The notes beneath the pieces were generated by a model. The model saw nothing but the letters and a program-made list of their open reading frames with translations, did no database searches and was not told the DNA's origin. Below, in pieces: positions 48,860 through 62,300 of a DNA stretch of 64,000 nucleotides. Location of the stretch: assembly GCA_035771175.1 (NCBI GenBank), contig CM069610.1, positions 25,572,501 to 25,636,500 on the forward strand. The letters run 5' to 3'. The translations under genes and the position numbers were made by a program. Position 1 is the stretch's first letter, and the number at the start of each line of letters is the position of its first letter. Source of the DNA: Paratinospora sagittata. Lineage: Eukaryota > Streptophyta > Magnoliopsida > Ranunculales > Menispermaceae.

Positions 48860-50101
48860 TCAGTCCAAGACGTGATCAAAATCACTCTTGTACACTCTCA
48901 GCATTGACACATGAAAGACATTGTGGACTGCTGCTAACTGAGGTGGCAAGGCTAATCGGTAAGCGACGGGGCCAATTCGTTCCAAAACCTCGAACGGCCC
49001 AATAAATCTAAGAGCGAGCTTGCCTTTTATCCCAAATCTAGTTTGGCCCTTCTGAGGTGAGACCTTCAATAAAACTTGGTCACCCACCTCGAACTCTACG
49101 GTTTTCCGCTTGGCATCAGTGTAACTCTTCTGCCTGTCTTGGGCTACCTTCATATAATGCTTGATCCTCTTAATCTTCTCTGTGTGTTCTTGTACACACT
49201 CTGGTCCCATCACCGCAACATCCCCTACCTCCGTCCAACAGATCGGAGATCTACATAGTCGACCATAAAATGCCTCAAAAGGAGTCATGCCAATACTGGA
49301 CTGATAGCTGTTGTTGTACGCGAACTCACACAGATGTATGTACTCCTCCCAGTCACCACTGGACTCAAGGACACAAGCTCGAAGCATATCCTCTAAAATC
49401 AATATCAACCTCTCAGACTGGTCATCCGTCTGGGGGTGAAAAGCGGTACTGAGATCTAGTCTAGTGTCAAGCTGCCTCTGCAACCCCTGCCAGAATACCG
49501 ATGTAAACCTCGGGTCCCTATCTGACACAATCGAAACTGGCACTCCATGTAATTTGACTATCTTCCGCATATAGAGTCTGCTCAGCTTGTCCATAGAATC
49601 CCTAGTGTTCACCGGTAGAAAGTGAGCGGCGTTGGTCAAGCGATCAATAATAACCCAAATAGCATTATGTCTCATCGGGGTGTTGGGTAATCCTACAACA
49701 AAGTCCATAGTGACGTGCTCCCATTTCCACTCAGGAATGGCAAGCGGTTGCATCTGCCCTCCAGGCCTCTGATGCTCAGCTTTGACTCTTTGACAGATCT
49801 CACACCTCTGAATGAACTGAGCTATCTCTCTCTTCATGTCGGGCCACCAATACATTCTTTTCATATCATGATACATCTTGGTTCCGCCAGGATGAATAAC
49901 ATAATGAGATCTGTGAGCCTCTTGGAGAACACTCTGTCTAAGTCGTGGATCTGCGGGAACCCATAAACGTCCCCTAAATCTCAAGGCACCATCAGATGAC
50001 AAGTGCCAATCAGTAAAATCACTGCTCTCGGCCCAAGACTTGTATATCCCATAATCAACGTCAAGTCTCTGTTGGTCAATTACCTCCTGGACTTGTGTAG
50101 G
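48860..50101 (-). pseudogene. TE2 integrase segment
   Basis: Counting from the first ATG at 50002: the HHCC zinc finger is H30, H37, C67 and C70. The catalytic triad is D100 (MDFVVGLP), D161 (SDRDPRF) and E197 (QSERL), 36 residues after D161. The GPF module is at about 325-370 (IGPF, FHVSML). The normally conserved TDGQSE reads TDDQSE. Codons between the second stop and this ATG are open and in frame. Confidence 0.88.
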
Positions 50102-52819
50102 CTAAGCTCTCATTTGAGCACATATCACAATCTGATCTGAAGGGGTAGCACATATACTCATAACCGTAGCCGCCTCAAGTAGTCTCCACTCATGAGACAT
50201 TTGGCGTGCTACCATAACTGTCTCTACCCGCTTCCTGCTCAACGCATCAACCACTACATTGGATTTACCTGGGTGGTATTCCAATGTAAAATCATAGTCT
50301 TTGAGGAGCTCTAACCACCTTCTCTGCCTCATGTTCAATTCCTTCTGAGAGAACAAGTACTTGAGGCTCTTATGGTCAGAATACAAAGTGAATCTCTCAC
50401 CATAGAGATAATGCCTCCAAATCTTCAAAGCAAAAACCACTGCGGCCAGTTCTAAGTCATGAACAGGGTAGTTCTTTTCATGCACCTTCAACTGCCTCGA
50501 TGCATAAGCAATGACCCTATCCTTCTGCATCAACACGCAACCCAAGCCGATACGAGAGGCATCAGTATAGATAACCAACTCCTGATCAGGCTCTGGCAAA
50601 ATCAACACTGGCGTAGATGTCAATCTTTTCTTCAGCTCTAAAAAGGCATTCTCACACTCCTCGGTCCATACAAAGGACACATCTTTCTGGGTGAGCCTAG
50701 TCATAGGCGTAGCTATCTTAGAGAATCCCTGAACGAATCTCCTATAGTAACCAGCTAACCCAAGAAAGCTTCTGATCTCGGTCACTGTGGTAGGCCTAGG
50801 CCAACTGATAATGACTTCAACCTTAGACGGATCAACTGAAATCCCCTCAGAACTCACCACATGACCTAAGAACTTCACTTCGGTGATCCAGAACTCGCAC
50901 TTGCTCAGCTTTGCATATAGCCTATGCTCTCTCAGAGTTTGCAAGGTCACTCTAAGGTGTTCCTCATGCTTAGCCCGAGTCTTGGAATACACCAATATGT
51001 CATCAATGAAGACGATGACAAATTTATCCAGATACTGCCTAAAGACCCTCTGCATCAGGTCCATGAACATCACCGGTGCATTAGTCACCCCAAATGGCAT
51101 CACAAGGAACTCATAATGTCCATAGTAGGTTCTGAATGCTGTCTTAGGCACATCCTCCTCCCTAATCCTCAGCTGATGATACCCGGAGCGCAAATCAATC
51201 TTCGAAAAATACCTCGCTCCCCTCAACTGATCAAACAAGTCATCAATCCTTGGGAGAGGATATTTGTTCTTGATGGTCACTCTGTTCAATTGGCGATAGT
51301 CGATGCACAATCGCAAGCTCCCATCATTCTTTTTCACAAAATGAACTGGAGCTCCCCAGGGTGACGCGCTCGGGCAAATAAAGCCCTTAGCCAATAACTC
51401 CTTGAGCTGTTTCTGCAACTCTCTCAACTCAGCTGGCGCCATTCTATATGGTGCCATGGAGATAGGCTTCGTGCCAGGGACTAGTTCAACAATGAAATCG
51501 ATCTCTCGCTTCGGTGGTAATCCTGGAAGATCCGTAGGGAACACATATGAAAAGTCCCTAACAATGGCAATATCCTCCAGTATCACCTCACTAGTCTCTT
51601 CCTCATCAGGCACTAACCCAACCAAAATCTTCCTATCTCCATCAGTCACAAATCTACCCCTTGTGACTGTCTGGTCTGAAGCTCTACCCTGTAGTGTAAA
51701 CACTGGGTGTCCGGGGATCTGAAAAATGATTCTCTTCGCGAAACAGTCGACAACTGCATGATAAGCCGCGAGCCAATCCATCCCTAAAATTGCATCAAAC
51801 TCTAAAAACTCTAGGACTCGAAAGTCAATAGGCATCTCAACATCACCAATCTGAACCACACACTGGCTACAGATCATGTTCGGGTAGATCCTCTCCCCAG
51901 CTACAGTACTCACCACTAACCATGTACTAGCCCTAATGGGAGTCAAATGCAAACTATCTACCATACGTCCAGATATGAATGATAATGTAGACCCAGCATC
52001 AAATAATACATGCATAGAAGTACCACAAATAATAAGAGTACCTTCCACCAAAGTCCTGGATGCTGTCGGGTCTGGCTCAGTAGCTGCCTTCGTTGTCTCT
52101 CTGGCACTGAACTGCTGCACAAATCCCTGAGCTCTCTGAAAATTTGGACACTCTAACTTCCTATGCCCAGCCTGCCCACATTGATAACATAAGAACGGAG
52201 CCCTGGGCGCAGATGATCCATTCTGAGATGTCGTCACATAGCTTCCTCGGCCTCTACCTCTGCCTCGGCCAGCATTCTGTGGGAATGGGGATCTTGGTGC
52301 ACTCGGTGCCTGAGTAGGAATAAGGACAGGAGAGGAAACCACTGGTGAGGCCATCATACCAATCTGAACCTGGGATGCCTTACTCTGAGCACCATCAGAC
52401 TGTGCTCTTCCATAAAACTTTCTCTTTCTTTCCCATCTTCCTTTCTTCCACGGAGTTTGGAACTGTCCCCCAGACTCTGCTTGTGAAGTCGGTTCACCTG
52501 GAGCTGCTCGTGTAGACATACCATCATCCCGCTCAGCCAACTCATACTGTTTGGCCCTCTGGACCACTGTGGTAAAATCAGTCATCTTCGTCACAGACAA
52601 GGCCTGTCGGATCGCAGGCCTTAGGTTCAAAGAAAACCTCATAATCTTGTCACTCGGCGTCTGAACTAACCCAGGAGCATAAACTGCGAGCTGCCTAAAT
52701 CTGAGCTCGTACTCCCTGACTGACGTGGTGCCCTGTGCGAGATTCAAAAACTCGAGTTGCTTAGCCTGTCTCTCAGTTTCTGGAACATAAGCCTGTAAGA
52801 ACAACCGTTTGAAGGTGTC
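50102..52819 (-). pseudogene. TE2 gag C-part, protease, RT and RNase H segment
   Basis: An open segment between the first and second stops; its first ATG is at 52804 (900 codons). It holds the rest of the gag capsid region, a Gly/Arg run (GRGRGRG), a CCHC knuckle ([14 protein letters not shown], about 206-219), a protease-like motif [11 protein letters not shown] near 269 (Ala where Ser or Thr is usual), RT with active site FIDDIL at about 599-604, and RNase H with D748, E785 and D810. A conserved DALSRK motif closes RNase H. Confidence 0.9.
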
Positions 52820-53176
52820 TCAACTCTTCACTGCCCCCTGTGTATCCAACACTGAAAGCCACCAGTCCTCTGCATCACTCTCCAGTGTGTGAGCAGCACA
52901 TAGGACCTGAGACTCCTCATTAAGCTCTAAGGAGAGACTGATCTTCTCGACATTCTTCAACCAATCTTCGGCCTTCTTCAAGTCAACCCCACCAGTGAAT
53001 TCCTTAGGCTTTAGCTTCATGAACTTCTCTAGCAGTCTGATCCGCTGATCAGTGGGGTTCTCCACAACAATAGGAGCAGGTGTAGGCATAGGCTGAGGTA
53101 CAGCCATTTGAGGTCCTGCTGCCCCTGCAGCTCCACTAGCCTCGGCCCCACTAGTACCTGCCTCATAACTACCCAT
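52820..53176 (-). pseudogene. TE2 gag N-terminal segment
   Basis: 118 residues from MGSYEAG to the TGA at 52822-52820. The start is Ala/Gly/Pro-rich, followed by the beginning of a retrotransposon gag capsid domain (KPKEFTGG, AEDWLKNVEKI, DAEDWWLSV). The stop falls where a Trp is expected inside the domain, so the product would be a capsid stub. The leader from here to the primer binding site (53177-53317) is short and has no other feature. Confidence 0.85.
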
Positions 53177-53317
53177 ATCATATAATACACACAGAAAATA
53201 TGATAGTAAGGCTTTTAAGTTAGTTCCTTTAAGCTTTTTAATCACCTAAATCTCTCACCCAATTCCTAGGTCAAAGTCATCTAAGTCCAATACATAGACC
53301 AAACCTAGTAAAATCAG

Positions 53318-53329
53318 GCTTTGATACCA
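53318..53329 (-). promoter_or_regulatory. Primer binding site of TE2
   Basis: The coding strand reads TGGTATCAAAGC, two nucleotides after the LTR end. It differs from the initiator tRNA-Met complement TGGTATCAGAGC at one base. A private mutation or a different primer tRNA are both possible. Confidence 0.85.
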
Positions 53330-55239
53330 ACTGTGGCGACCCCGCGCCCCGGACCACCAACCCTGCAGGGAATGGCATGCGGAATGCCGGGGCGGGACGC
53401 CCGGCGTAGGCATCTCCGACCACTCCTCAACTCCCGTGAGGTGGGTGAGACCCTACGAGCCTTATCTCAAACAACGACATAATATTAAAAGGTACTAAAC
53501 AAAACTACCTACCGTATTAATCATCAAAGACAAGGGATAATCCATAAAAATGAACCATAAATAAAATCATAATCCCTACAGTCCATTAAAATTGACATAC
53601 ACATAAAGTCCAAAATTGTGGGTACAAATAAAAACCGTCATATGCCCACATGGTCTATCTAACAAGTCCCAACTCACCCATACTACAATGTGGTAAGTGT
53701 TATAATTACATAATCCAAAATATAATACTTCATAATTTAAAACACAGTTCAATCAAAATGCCTCTCAACTCACATCGAGGCTTTGGATTCTCTCGCAGGC
53801 AAGACCCTCAAGATATAACTACTCCTTTGCCCTTATTCGGGACAGAAGGACCTGAAAGAGGAAAATGAGGGTGAGCCAACGGTGCCCAGTGAATAGAATT
53901 CAGATATGCTATCAATACTCATCAATAAATATCATGTATGCATGTCAATGTGTAGCATGATTTAAAAGCTCATAACATATAGATATCAAACATTTATAAT
54001 AAGTTCGATGCAAGTAAAAGCTTATCAATTTGGATCCACATTCCACATGCATTGGGTTACTAGTGCACGTCTATTTCACCGTACCGTTGATCCCAATCAT
54101 GTTTATTTGGGTTACTAGTACACGTCTATTTCACCGTGCCGTTGACCCCAATCATTTTCTTTCCTAAAACCCTCCTATGACAAGGTTAAGTCCCCCTATT
54201 AGCCAGATAGATGGGCCCAACCAAAGTCATAAGGTTTTCTCAAATCAATGCATCATTCAAAACATTAGAACACATTCATGCTTTCAACATACAACATATA
54301 TAAGTGATATGATGACATAAAAGATATAATCATGAATGAAGTCTACTCACAACCAAGCCTCGCGAGAGTATTTAACCACACACGACCACCAAACCGAATC
54401 AACCCAATCAAGATCCTGAAACATACATCAATATCCTACCATACATCAATTTCTATGCTCAATCACATAGACATTACACATCAACCCTAAATCAGCCCAC
54501 ATATAAACAATAGGCCTAAATCCCATATAATCCCATCATTCAACTCAAATCACATGACTTAGGCCTCTAATGCATAGTTCTCATACATAAACCATTCTAT
54601 TAATCAAAAATACTGATTTTCAATTCCTTTAGGCATAAACATGCCCAAATTGGTCACTTGATCACAAGTAGGCCTAACCCATGATATGGTCACAACCACC
54701 AAATCAGTAGCATAATCAACTCTAGTCATGCTTAATTAAACATAAGTTGCATCAATTCAATGATTCTAGGCCAAAAGCATCAAAAGCCCTAAAATATGAA
54801 ATTTTCCATACTTAGGCCATATTGTCGATTTACACTAGGTCACCATGTTCAGCCATGTATATCACTAATTTTGCATCATGGGTTCATCAAAAATGGCAAC
54901 TAGGCCAACATAGTTGACATGCAAGCTATTTGGAAAGGTCTAAGTTCATATTCTAAAGTTAGGTCTAATACAAGCAACCCTACCAATTCTTCATTTACTA
55001 TTCTGTTCAGATGTATCAATATACCAACAGAAATATGTAATCACAAAATCAACCGTACAGATTGAATTATGTGAAGATACAAACCTTCTGTCCAAATATC
55101 AGCCCAATCCAACGGTGGACCGTAAAGATAAGTATATTTGATGAACAAGTCTCTAATCAGAAAAGTTCTCCTTTCCTGCTGCAAATTCTCAAACTCAAAT
55201 GACTATAACACACAAAATACTAAAACAAATACACATCTC

Positions 55240-55690
55240 CACCGTTCGGAATACAGAAATATCAGTTATAAACTACATACCCAAATTTGATATCCATCCA
55301 ACGGTGTATTTAGGAGATCTACAAGTTGGAGCGAAACACCACGAGAAATCCAGAATCTCCGACCAGCTTTGTTTCAGAGGTTAGATCTCTCAGACGAAAC
55401 CCTAAATCATGATCTCCACCGTTCAGAATACAGAAATATCAGTTGTACACGACATACCCAAATTTTATATCCATCCAACGGTAGATTAAGGAGATCTATA
55501 AGTTTGAGCGAAATGACGCGAGAAATCCAGACTTTCCGACCAGCCTTGTTTGAGAGGTTAGATCTCTTAGAAGAAACCTCTGATCAAGATCTCCACCGAC
55601 AGAATGAATAACCATAAGTTACGAACTTGCTGAAAAATTTTGAGCTCAATCTGACCATAGATTCCAAAGATCTACCTCTTTGATGAAAAC
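55240..55690 (-). repeat. 177-bp tandem repeats in TE2 5' LTR
   Basis: Units start caccg at 55240, 55417 and 55594, spaced exactly 177 bp. The first two are well matched (gttcggaatacagaaatatc and gttcagaatacagaaatatc, then ccatccaacggt). The third is strongly diverged. This copy keeps the full second unit. Confidence 0.82.
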
Positions 55691-55804
55691 GTCGCAGGGA
55701 TCTTCCTCCTGCAACTCTCTCCTTTTTTCTCTTCTTATTTCCTTTCTCTTCTTTTCTTTCTCTTCTTCTTTCCTTTCTCTCCACTCACCTCTTTCTAGCA
55801 CTTC

Positions 55805-55876
55805 GTTGATTCCCTCCTTGATTCTCTCCTTAATTCTCTCCTTGTTTTCCTCCTTGATTCTCTCCGTGATTCCCTC
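55805..55876 (-). repeat. 12-bp minisatellite in TE2 5' LTR
   Basis: Six variants of cttgattctctc, equivalent to 48101-48172, with three point differences. It is preceded by a polypyrimidine stretch. Confidence 0.88.
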
Positions 55877-56316
55877 CACTCATTCTAACACTTCCTTGAG
55901 GGCATGGGACACTTGTCCACTTTCATGCACCAACCTTCACATGTGTTGGTCTCATACTACCCATACCAACCACATGTACTTTAACCAATTTCATGCTTCC
56001 ATGTATTTTAAATGTCCAATCCATTTAATAAACCAAATTTTCATTCTCATTTATCCTTTTATTCAATCAATCCTAACTCATATCAATTCATGGTTTAATG
56101 GACCCATGCATAAATAATAACATATGCATTTTAATTTAATTTAACATGACCCATATACAATTTATGATACACATATTTATATACATTATCAAGCATCAAC
56201 TATATAAACATTAAACAACCATCAAACAAACACCAAACATATCAAGGCAACGCATAGAGTTTGGGCAAAGTGCAATTGAATTATGGGCTAGATGAAATAA
56301 TTTTCGGGGCGTCACA

Positions 56317-59300
56317 GTCAAAATATTAATTTTTCAAAAATAAGGCTATCCAGCAATTTGCCAAAATTTTCCTGAAGGCACTAGCGCACTATCAGTGTTG
56401 ATAACACGCTGATAGGGTTCTATAATAAAACATTTGTTTTTCTGAAAAATTGTCTATAGCGCGCTATCCCCTTTGATACTTCGCTATAAAGTTGTTGCCG
56501 TGATCTTTCCATTTTTAGTAAAATGGGCAATAGCGCGCTATAGGCCTCGATAACACGCTATCGGAAAGTCCATAAAACTCGAGCTCTCGATTTTGTGTAT
56601 ATCGATCTGCTATAGCCTGCTATCTGTCAATTGAGAACATGATAGACAACCCAATAGCACGCTATCCACGTCTGAGAAAAAAATCTGATATTTCTAATGA
56701 GAAAAATGTGGGCACTTCTGCTTGCTCGATTTTTCTATTCCATATACAATTTCTCCAGGTTATCTTAATTGAAATATTCTCTACTAACACCTAGATGATT
56801 CCCATTGTCTCGCACGCCCAAAACAACTTTAGATTAAACAATATTTTGAATTCAAATCATTTTGTACTCTCTTGCCCTTTAACCCGCAACTTCTAATTTT
56901 ATAAAATACTCATTCTCTGATTTTCAAAAATACAACACACACGATTTTTGCAAGTTAGATTGAGCTTTCCAAAGTGTTTTTCAAGAGAAGAAAGTTTTGA
57001 TTCTTGCATTTGTCAAAACAAGCTTCGAATAGAATCAAAATTGCAATCTGTCTTGATGATAATGTTGCTGATCAGCAAGTTCTTCATTTTATCCCTTTTG
57101 TGCTTAGATTTGCAGAGGCTATCCATTGTTTTAAGTTGTAAGTATATGAAGTGGTCTCGGTAAGATAACACAACAAAAAAGAACACATCAATTGTCTTGC
57201 ATCAAGAACACATCAAACAATAGCTTTCGAAGTCTACAAAGATCAAGCTAGCAGAACGAAGACATATCTCATGCGTAAGTAAGGCATTAGTTTGATCTCT
57301 GGTGTCTACCACCTCTCGAACAATCTCAGCATTAAAACTCTGAAATCTGCAAAGTCTTAAAAATCACTTCGATATAGTATTTCATTTTGAAAAAATGTTT
57401 TCCGAAAGGTTTTAATTATAATTTCAATGAGTTTTGAACTATTTAAAAGTTTATAATCTTATACAATATGTTTTGAGTTAATGGAATGGTTCTTGAGTGT
57501 CAAAATATTAATTTTTAAAAAATAAGGCTATCCAGCAATTTGCCAAAATTTTCCTGAAGGCACTAGAGCACTATCAGTGTTGATAACACGCTGATAGGGT
57601 TCTATAATAAAACATTTATTTTCCTGAAAAACTGTCTATAGCGCGCTATCCCCTTTGATACTTCGCTATAAAGCTGTTGCCGTGATCTTTCCATTTTTAG
57701 TAAAATGGGCAATAGCGCGCTATAGGCCTCGATAACACGCTATCGGAAAGTCCGTAAAACTCGAGCTCTCGGTTTTGTGTATATCGATCTGCTATAGCCT
57801 GCTATCTGTCAATTGAGAACATGATACACAACCCAATAGCACGCTATCCACGTCTAAGAAAAAAATCTGATATTTCTAACGAGAAAAATGTGGGCACTTC
57901 TGCTTGCTCGATTTTTCTATTCCTTATACAATTTCTCCAGGTTATCTTAATTGAAATATTCTCTACTAACACCTAGATGATTCCCATTATCTCGCACGCC
58001 CAAAGCAACTTTAGATTAAACAATGTTTTGAATTCAAATCATTTTGTACTCTCTTGCCCTTGAACCCGCAACTTCTAATTTTATAAAACACTCATTCTTT
58101 GATATTCAAAAATACAACACACACGATTTTTCCAAGTTAGATTGAGCTTTCCAAAGTGTTTTTCAAGAGAAGAAACTATTGATTCTTGCATTTGACAAAA
58201 CAAGCTTCGAATAGAATCAAAATTGCAATCTGTCTTGATGATAACGTCGTTGATCACCAAGTTCTTCATTTTATCCCTTTTGTGCTTAAATTTGCAGAGG
58301 CTATCCATTGTTTTAAGTTGTAAGTATATGAAGTGGTCTCGGTAAGATAACACAACAAAAAAGAACACATCAATTGTCTTGCATCAACAACACATCAACC
58401 AATAGCTTTCGAAGTCTACAAAGATCAAGCTCGAAGAACGACGACATATCTCATGCCTAAGTAAGACATTAGTTTGATCTTTGGTGTGTAGGGTAACCTC
58501 TCGATCAATCTCAGCACTAAAACTCTGAAATCTGCAAAGTCTTAAAAATCACTTTGATACAGTATTTCATTTTGAAAAAATGTTTTCCGAAAGGTTTTAA
58601 TCATAATTTCAATGACTTTTGAATTATTGAAAAGTTTTTAATCTTATACAATAAGTTTTGAGTTAATGGAATGGTTCTTGAGTGTCAAAATATTAATTTT
58701 TAAAAAATAAGGCTATCAAACAATTTGCCAAAATTTTCCTGAAGGCACTAGCGCACTATCAGTGTTGATAACACGCTGATAGGGTTCTATAATAAAACAT
58801 TTGTTTTTCTGAAAAATTGTCTATAGCGCGCTATCCCCTTTGATACTTCGCTATAAAGCTGTTGCCGTGATCTTTCAATTTTTAGTAAAATGGGCAATAG
58901 CGCGCTATAGGCCTCGATAACACGTTATTGGAAAGTCCGTAAAACTCGAGCTCTCGGGTTTGTGTATATCGATCTGCTATAGCCTGCTATCTGTTAATTG
59001 AGAACATGATACACAACCCAATAGCACGCTATCCACGTCTGAGAAAAAAACCTGATATTTCTAACGAGAAAAATGTGGGCACTTCTGCTTGCTCGATTTT
59101 TCTATTCCTTATACAATTTCTCCAGGTTATCTTAATTGAAATATTATCTACTAACACCTAGATGATTCCCATTGTCTCGCACGCCCAAAACAACTTTAAA
59201 TTAGACAATGTTTTGAACTCAAATCATTTTGTACTCTCTTGCCCTTTAACCCGCAACTTCTAATTTTATAAAACACTCATTCTCTGATTTTCAACAATAC

Positions 59301-62300
59301 ATCACACACGATTTTTGCAAGTTAGATTGAGCTTTCCAAAGTGTTTTTCTTGAGAAGAAGCTATTGATTCTTGCATTTGTCAAAACAAGCTTCGAATAGA
59401 ATCAAAATTGCAATCTGTCTTGATGATAATGTCGTTGATCAGCAAGTTCTTCATTTTATCCCTTTTGTGCTTAGATTTGCAGAGGCTATTCATTGTTTTA
59501 AGTTGTAAGTATATGAAGTGGTCTCGGTAAGATAACAAAACAAAAAAGAACACATCAATTGTCTTGCATCAACAACATATCAAAACAATAGCTTTCAAAG
59601 TCTACAAAGATCAAGCTCGAAGAACGAAGACATATCTCATGCCTAAGTAAGGCATTAGTTTTTTCTTTGGGGTGTACCACCTCTCGATCAATCCCAGCAC
59701 TAAAACTCTGAAATCTGCAAAATCTTAAAAATCACTTCGATATAGTATTTCATTTTGCAAAAATGTTTTCCGAAAGGTTTTAATCATAATTTCAATGAGT
59801 TTTGAATTATTTAAAAGTTTTTAATCTTATACAATATGTTTTGAGTTAATGGCATGGTTCTTCAGTGTCAAAATATTAATTTTTAAAAAATAAAGTTATC
59901 CAGCAATTTGCCAAAATTTTCCTGAAGGCACTAGCGCACTATCAGTGTTGATAACGAGCTGATAGGGTTCTATAATAAAACATTTGTTTTTCTAAAAAAT
60001 TGTCTATAGCGCTATATCCCCTTTGATACTTCGCTATAAAGCGGTTGCCGTGATCTTTCCATTTTTAGTAAAATGGGCAATAGCGCGCTATAGGCCTCGA
60101 TAACACGCTATCGGAAAGTCCGTAAAACTCGAGCTCTCCGTTTTGTGTATATCGATCTGCTATAGCCGGCTATCTGTCAATTGACAACATGATAAACAAC
60201 CCAATAGCATGCTATCCACGTCTGAGAAAAATATATGATATTTCTAACGAGAAAAATGTGGGCACTTCTGCTTGCTCAATTTTTCTATTCCTTATACAAT
60301 TTCTCCAGGTTATCTTAAATGAAATATTCTCTACTAACACCTAGATGATTCCCATTGTCTCGCACGCTCAAAAGAACTTTAGATTAAACAATGTTTTGAA
60401 TTCAACTCATTTTGTACTCTCTTGCCCTTTAAACCGCAACTTCTAATTTTATAAAACACTCATTCTCTGATTTTCAAAAATACAACACACACGATTTTTG
60501 AAAGTTAGATTGAGCTTTCCAAAGTGTTTTTCAAGAGAAGAAACTATTGATTCTTGCATTTGTCAAAACAAGCTTCGAATAGAATCAAAATTGCAATCTG
60601 TCTTGATGATAACGTCGTTGATCACCAAGTTCTTCATTTTATCCCTTTTGTGCTTAGATTTGCATAGGCTATCCATTGTGTTACATTGTAAGTATATGAA
60701 GTGGTCTCGGTAGATAACACAACAAAAAAGAACACATCAATTGTCTTGCATCAACAACACATCAAACAATAGCTTTCGAAGTCTACAGAGATCAAGCTCG
60801 AAGAACGACGACATATCTCATGCCTAAGTAAGGCATTAGTTTGATCTTTGGTTTGTAGGGTAACCTCTCGCTCAATCTCAGCACTAAAACTCTAAAATCT
60901 GCAAAGACTTAAAAATCACTTCGATATAGTATTTCATTTTGAAAAAATGTTTTACGAAAGGTTTTAATCATAATTTCAATGAGTTTTGAATTATTTAAAA
61001 GTTTTTAATCTTATACAATATGTTTTGAGTTAATGGAATGGTTCTTGAGTGTCAAAATATTAATTTTTAAAAAATAAGGCAATCCAGCAATTTGCCAAAA
61101 TTTTCCTGAAGGCACTAGCGCACTATCAGTGTTGATAACACGCTGATAGGGTTCTATAATAAAACATTTATTTTTCTGAAAAATTGTCTATAGCGCGCTA
61201 TCCCCTTTAATACTTCGCTATAAAGCTGTTGCCGTGATCTTTCAATTTTTAGTAAAATGGGCAATAGCGCGCTATAGGCCTCGATAACACGCTATTGGAA
61301 AGTCCATAAAACTCGAGCTCTCGGGTTTGTGTATATCGATCTGCTATAGCCTGCTATCTGTTAATTGAGAACATGATACACAACCCAATAGCACGCTATC
61401 CACGTCTGAGAAAAAAATCTGATATTTCTAACGAGAAAAATCTGGGCACTTCTGCTTGCTCGATTTTTCTATTCCTTATACAATTTCTCCAGGTTATCTT
61501 AATTGAAATATTCTCTACTAACACCTAGATGATTCCCATTGTCTAGCACGCCCAAAACAACTTTAAATTAGACAATGTTTTGAATTCAAATCATTTTGTA
61601 CTCTCTTGCCCTTTAACCCGCAACTTCTAATTTTATAAAACACTCATTCTCTGATTTTCAAAAATACAACACACACGATTTCTGAAAGTTAGATTGAGCT
61701 TTCCAAAGTGTTTTTCAAGAGAAGAAACTATTGATTCTTGCATTTGTCAAAACAAGCTTCGAATAGAATCAAAATTGCAATCTGTCTTGATGATAATGTC
61801 GTTGATCAGCAAGTTCTTCATTTTATCCCTTTTGTGCTTAGATTTTGAGAGGTTATCCATTGTTTTAAGTTGTAAGTATATGAAGTGGTCTCGGTAAGAT
61901 AACACAACAAAAAAGAAGACATCAATTGTCTTGCATCAACAACACATCAAACAATAGCTTTCGAAGTCTACAAAGATCAAGCTCGAAGAACGACGACATA
62001 TCTCATGCCTAAGTAAGGCATTAGTTTGATCTTTGGTGTATAGGGTAACCTCTCGCTCAATCTCACCACTAAAACTCTGAAATCTGAAAAGTCTTAAAAA
62101 TCACTTCGATATAGTATTTCATTTTGAAAAAATGTTTTCCAAAAGGTTTTAATCATAATTTCAATGAGTTTTGAATTATTTAAAAGTTTTTAATCTTATA
62201 CAATTTGTTTTGAGTTAATGGAATGGTTCTTGAGTGTCGAAATATTAATTTTTAAAAAATAAGGCTATCCAGCAATTTGCCAAAATTTTCCTGAAGGCAC

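Larger units (their letters stand above)
48656..53176 (-). pseudogene. TE2 gag-pol polyprotein, three in-frame stops
   Basis: One continuous reading frame from the ATG at 53176 (MGSYEAGTSG) to a TAA at 48658-48656. It is interrupted by TGA at 52822-52820, TAG at 50104-50102 and TGA at 48862-48860. All three interruptions are in the same frame, so no indel has shifted it. Each stop is explained by a single transition (TGG to TGA, or CAG to TAG). Domains in order are gag, CCHC knuckle, protease, RT, RNase H, integrase HHCC, integrase core, GPF module and chromodomain-like tail. The frame is open upstream to 53245, but MGSYEAG looks like the natural start. The element is dead unless the stops are read through. 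Confidence 0.9.
45690..56316 (-). mobile_element. TE2: Ty3/gypsy chromovirus-like LTR retrotransposon, degenerate
   Basis: A 10.63-kb element coding on the minus strand. In order it has the 5' LTR (56316-53332), a primer binding site (53329-53318), gag-pol (53176-48656) in one frame with three in-frame stops, a polypurine tract (48626-48613) and the 3' LTR (48612-45690). The ends are TG...CA with GTCAA duplications. All domains from gag to a chromodomain-like tail are recognisable and in one frame, so decay is by point mutation. LTRs differ by about five substitutions in the first 300 bp that I compared, plus a 62-bp length difference. It is therefore older than TE1. There is no extra ORF before gag. 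Confidence 0.93.
53332..56316 (-). repeat. TE2 5' LTR (right copy), 2985 bp
   Basis: Collinear with the left LTR apart from scattered substitutions and 62 extra bp inside the second 177-bp unit. A possible TATA word on the coding strand (CTTATATATG) is at about 54294-54303, but I could not tie it to a promoter with confidence. Confidence 0.92.
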
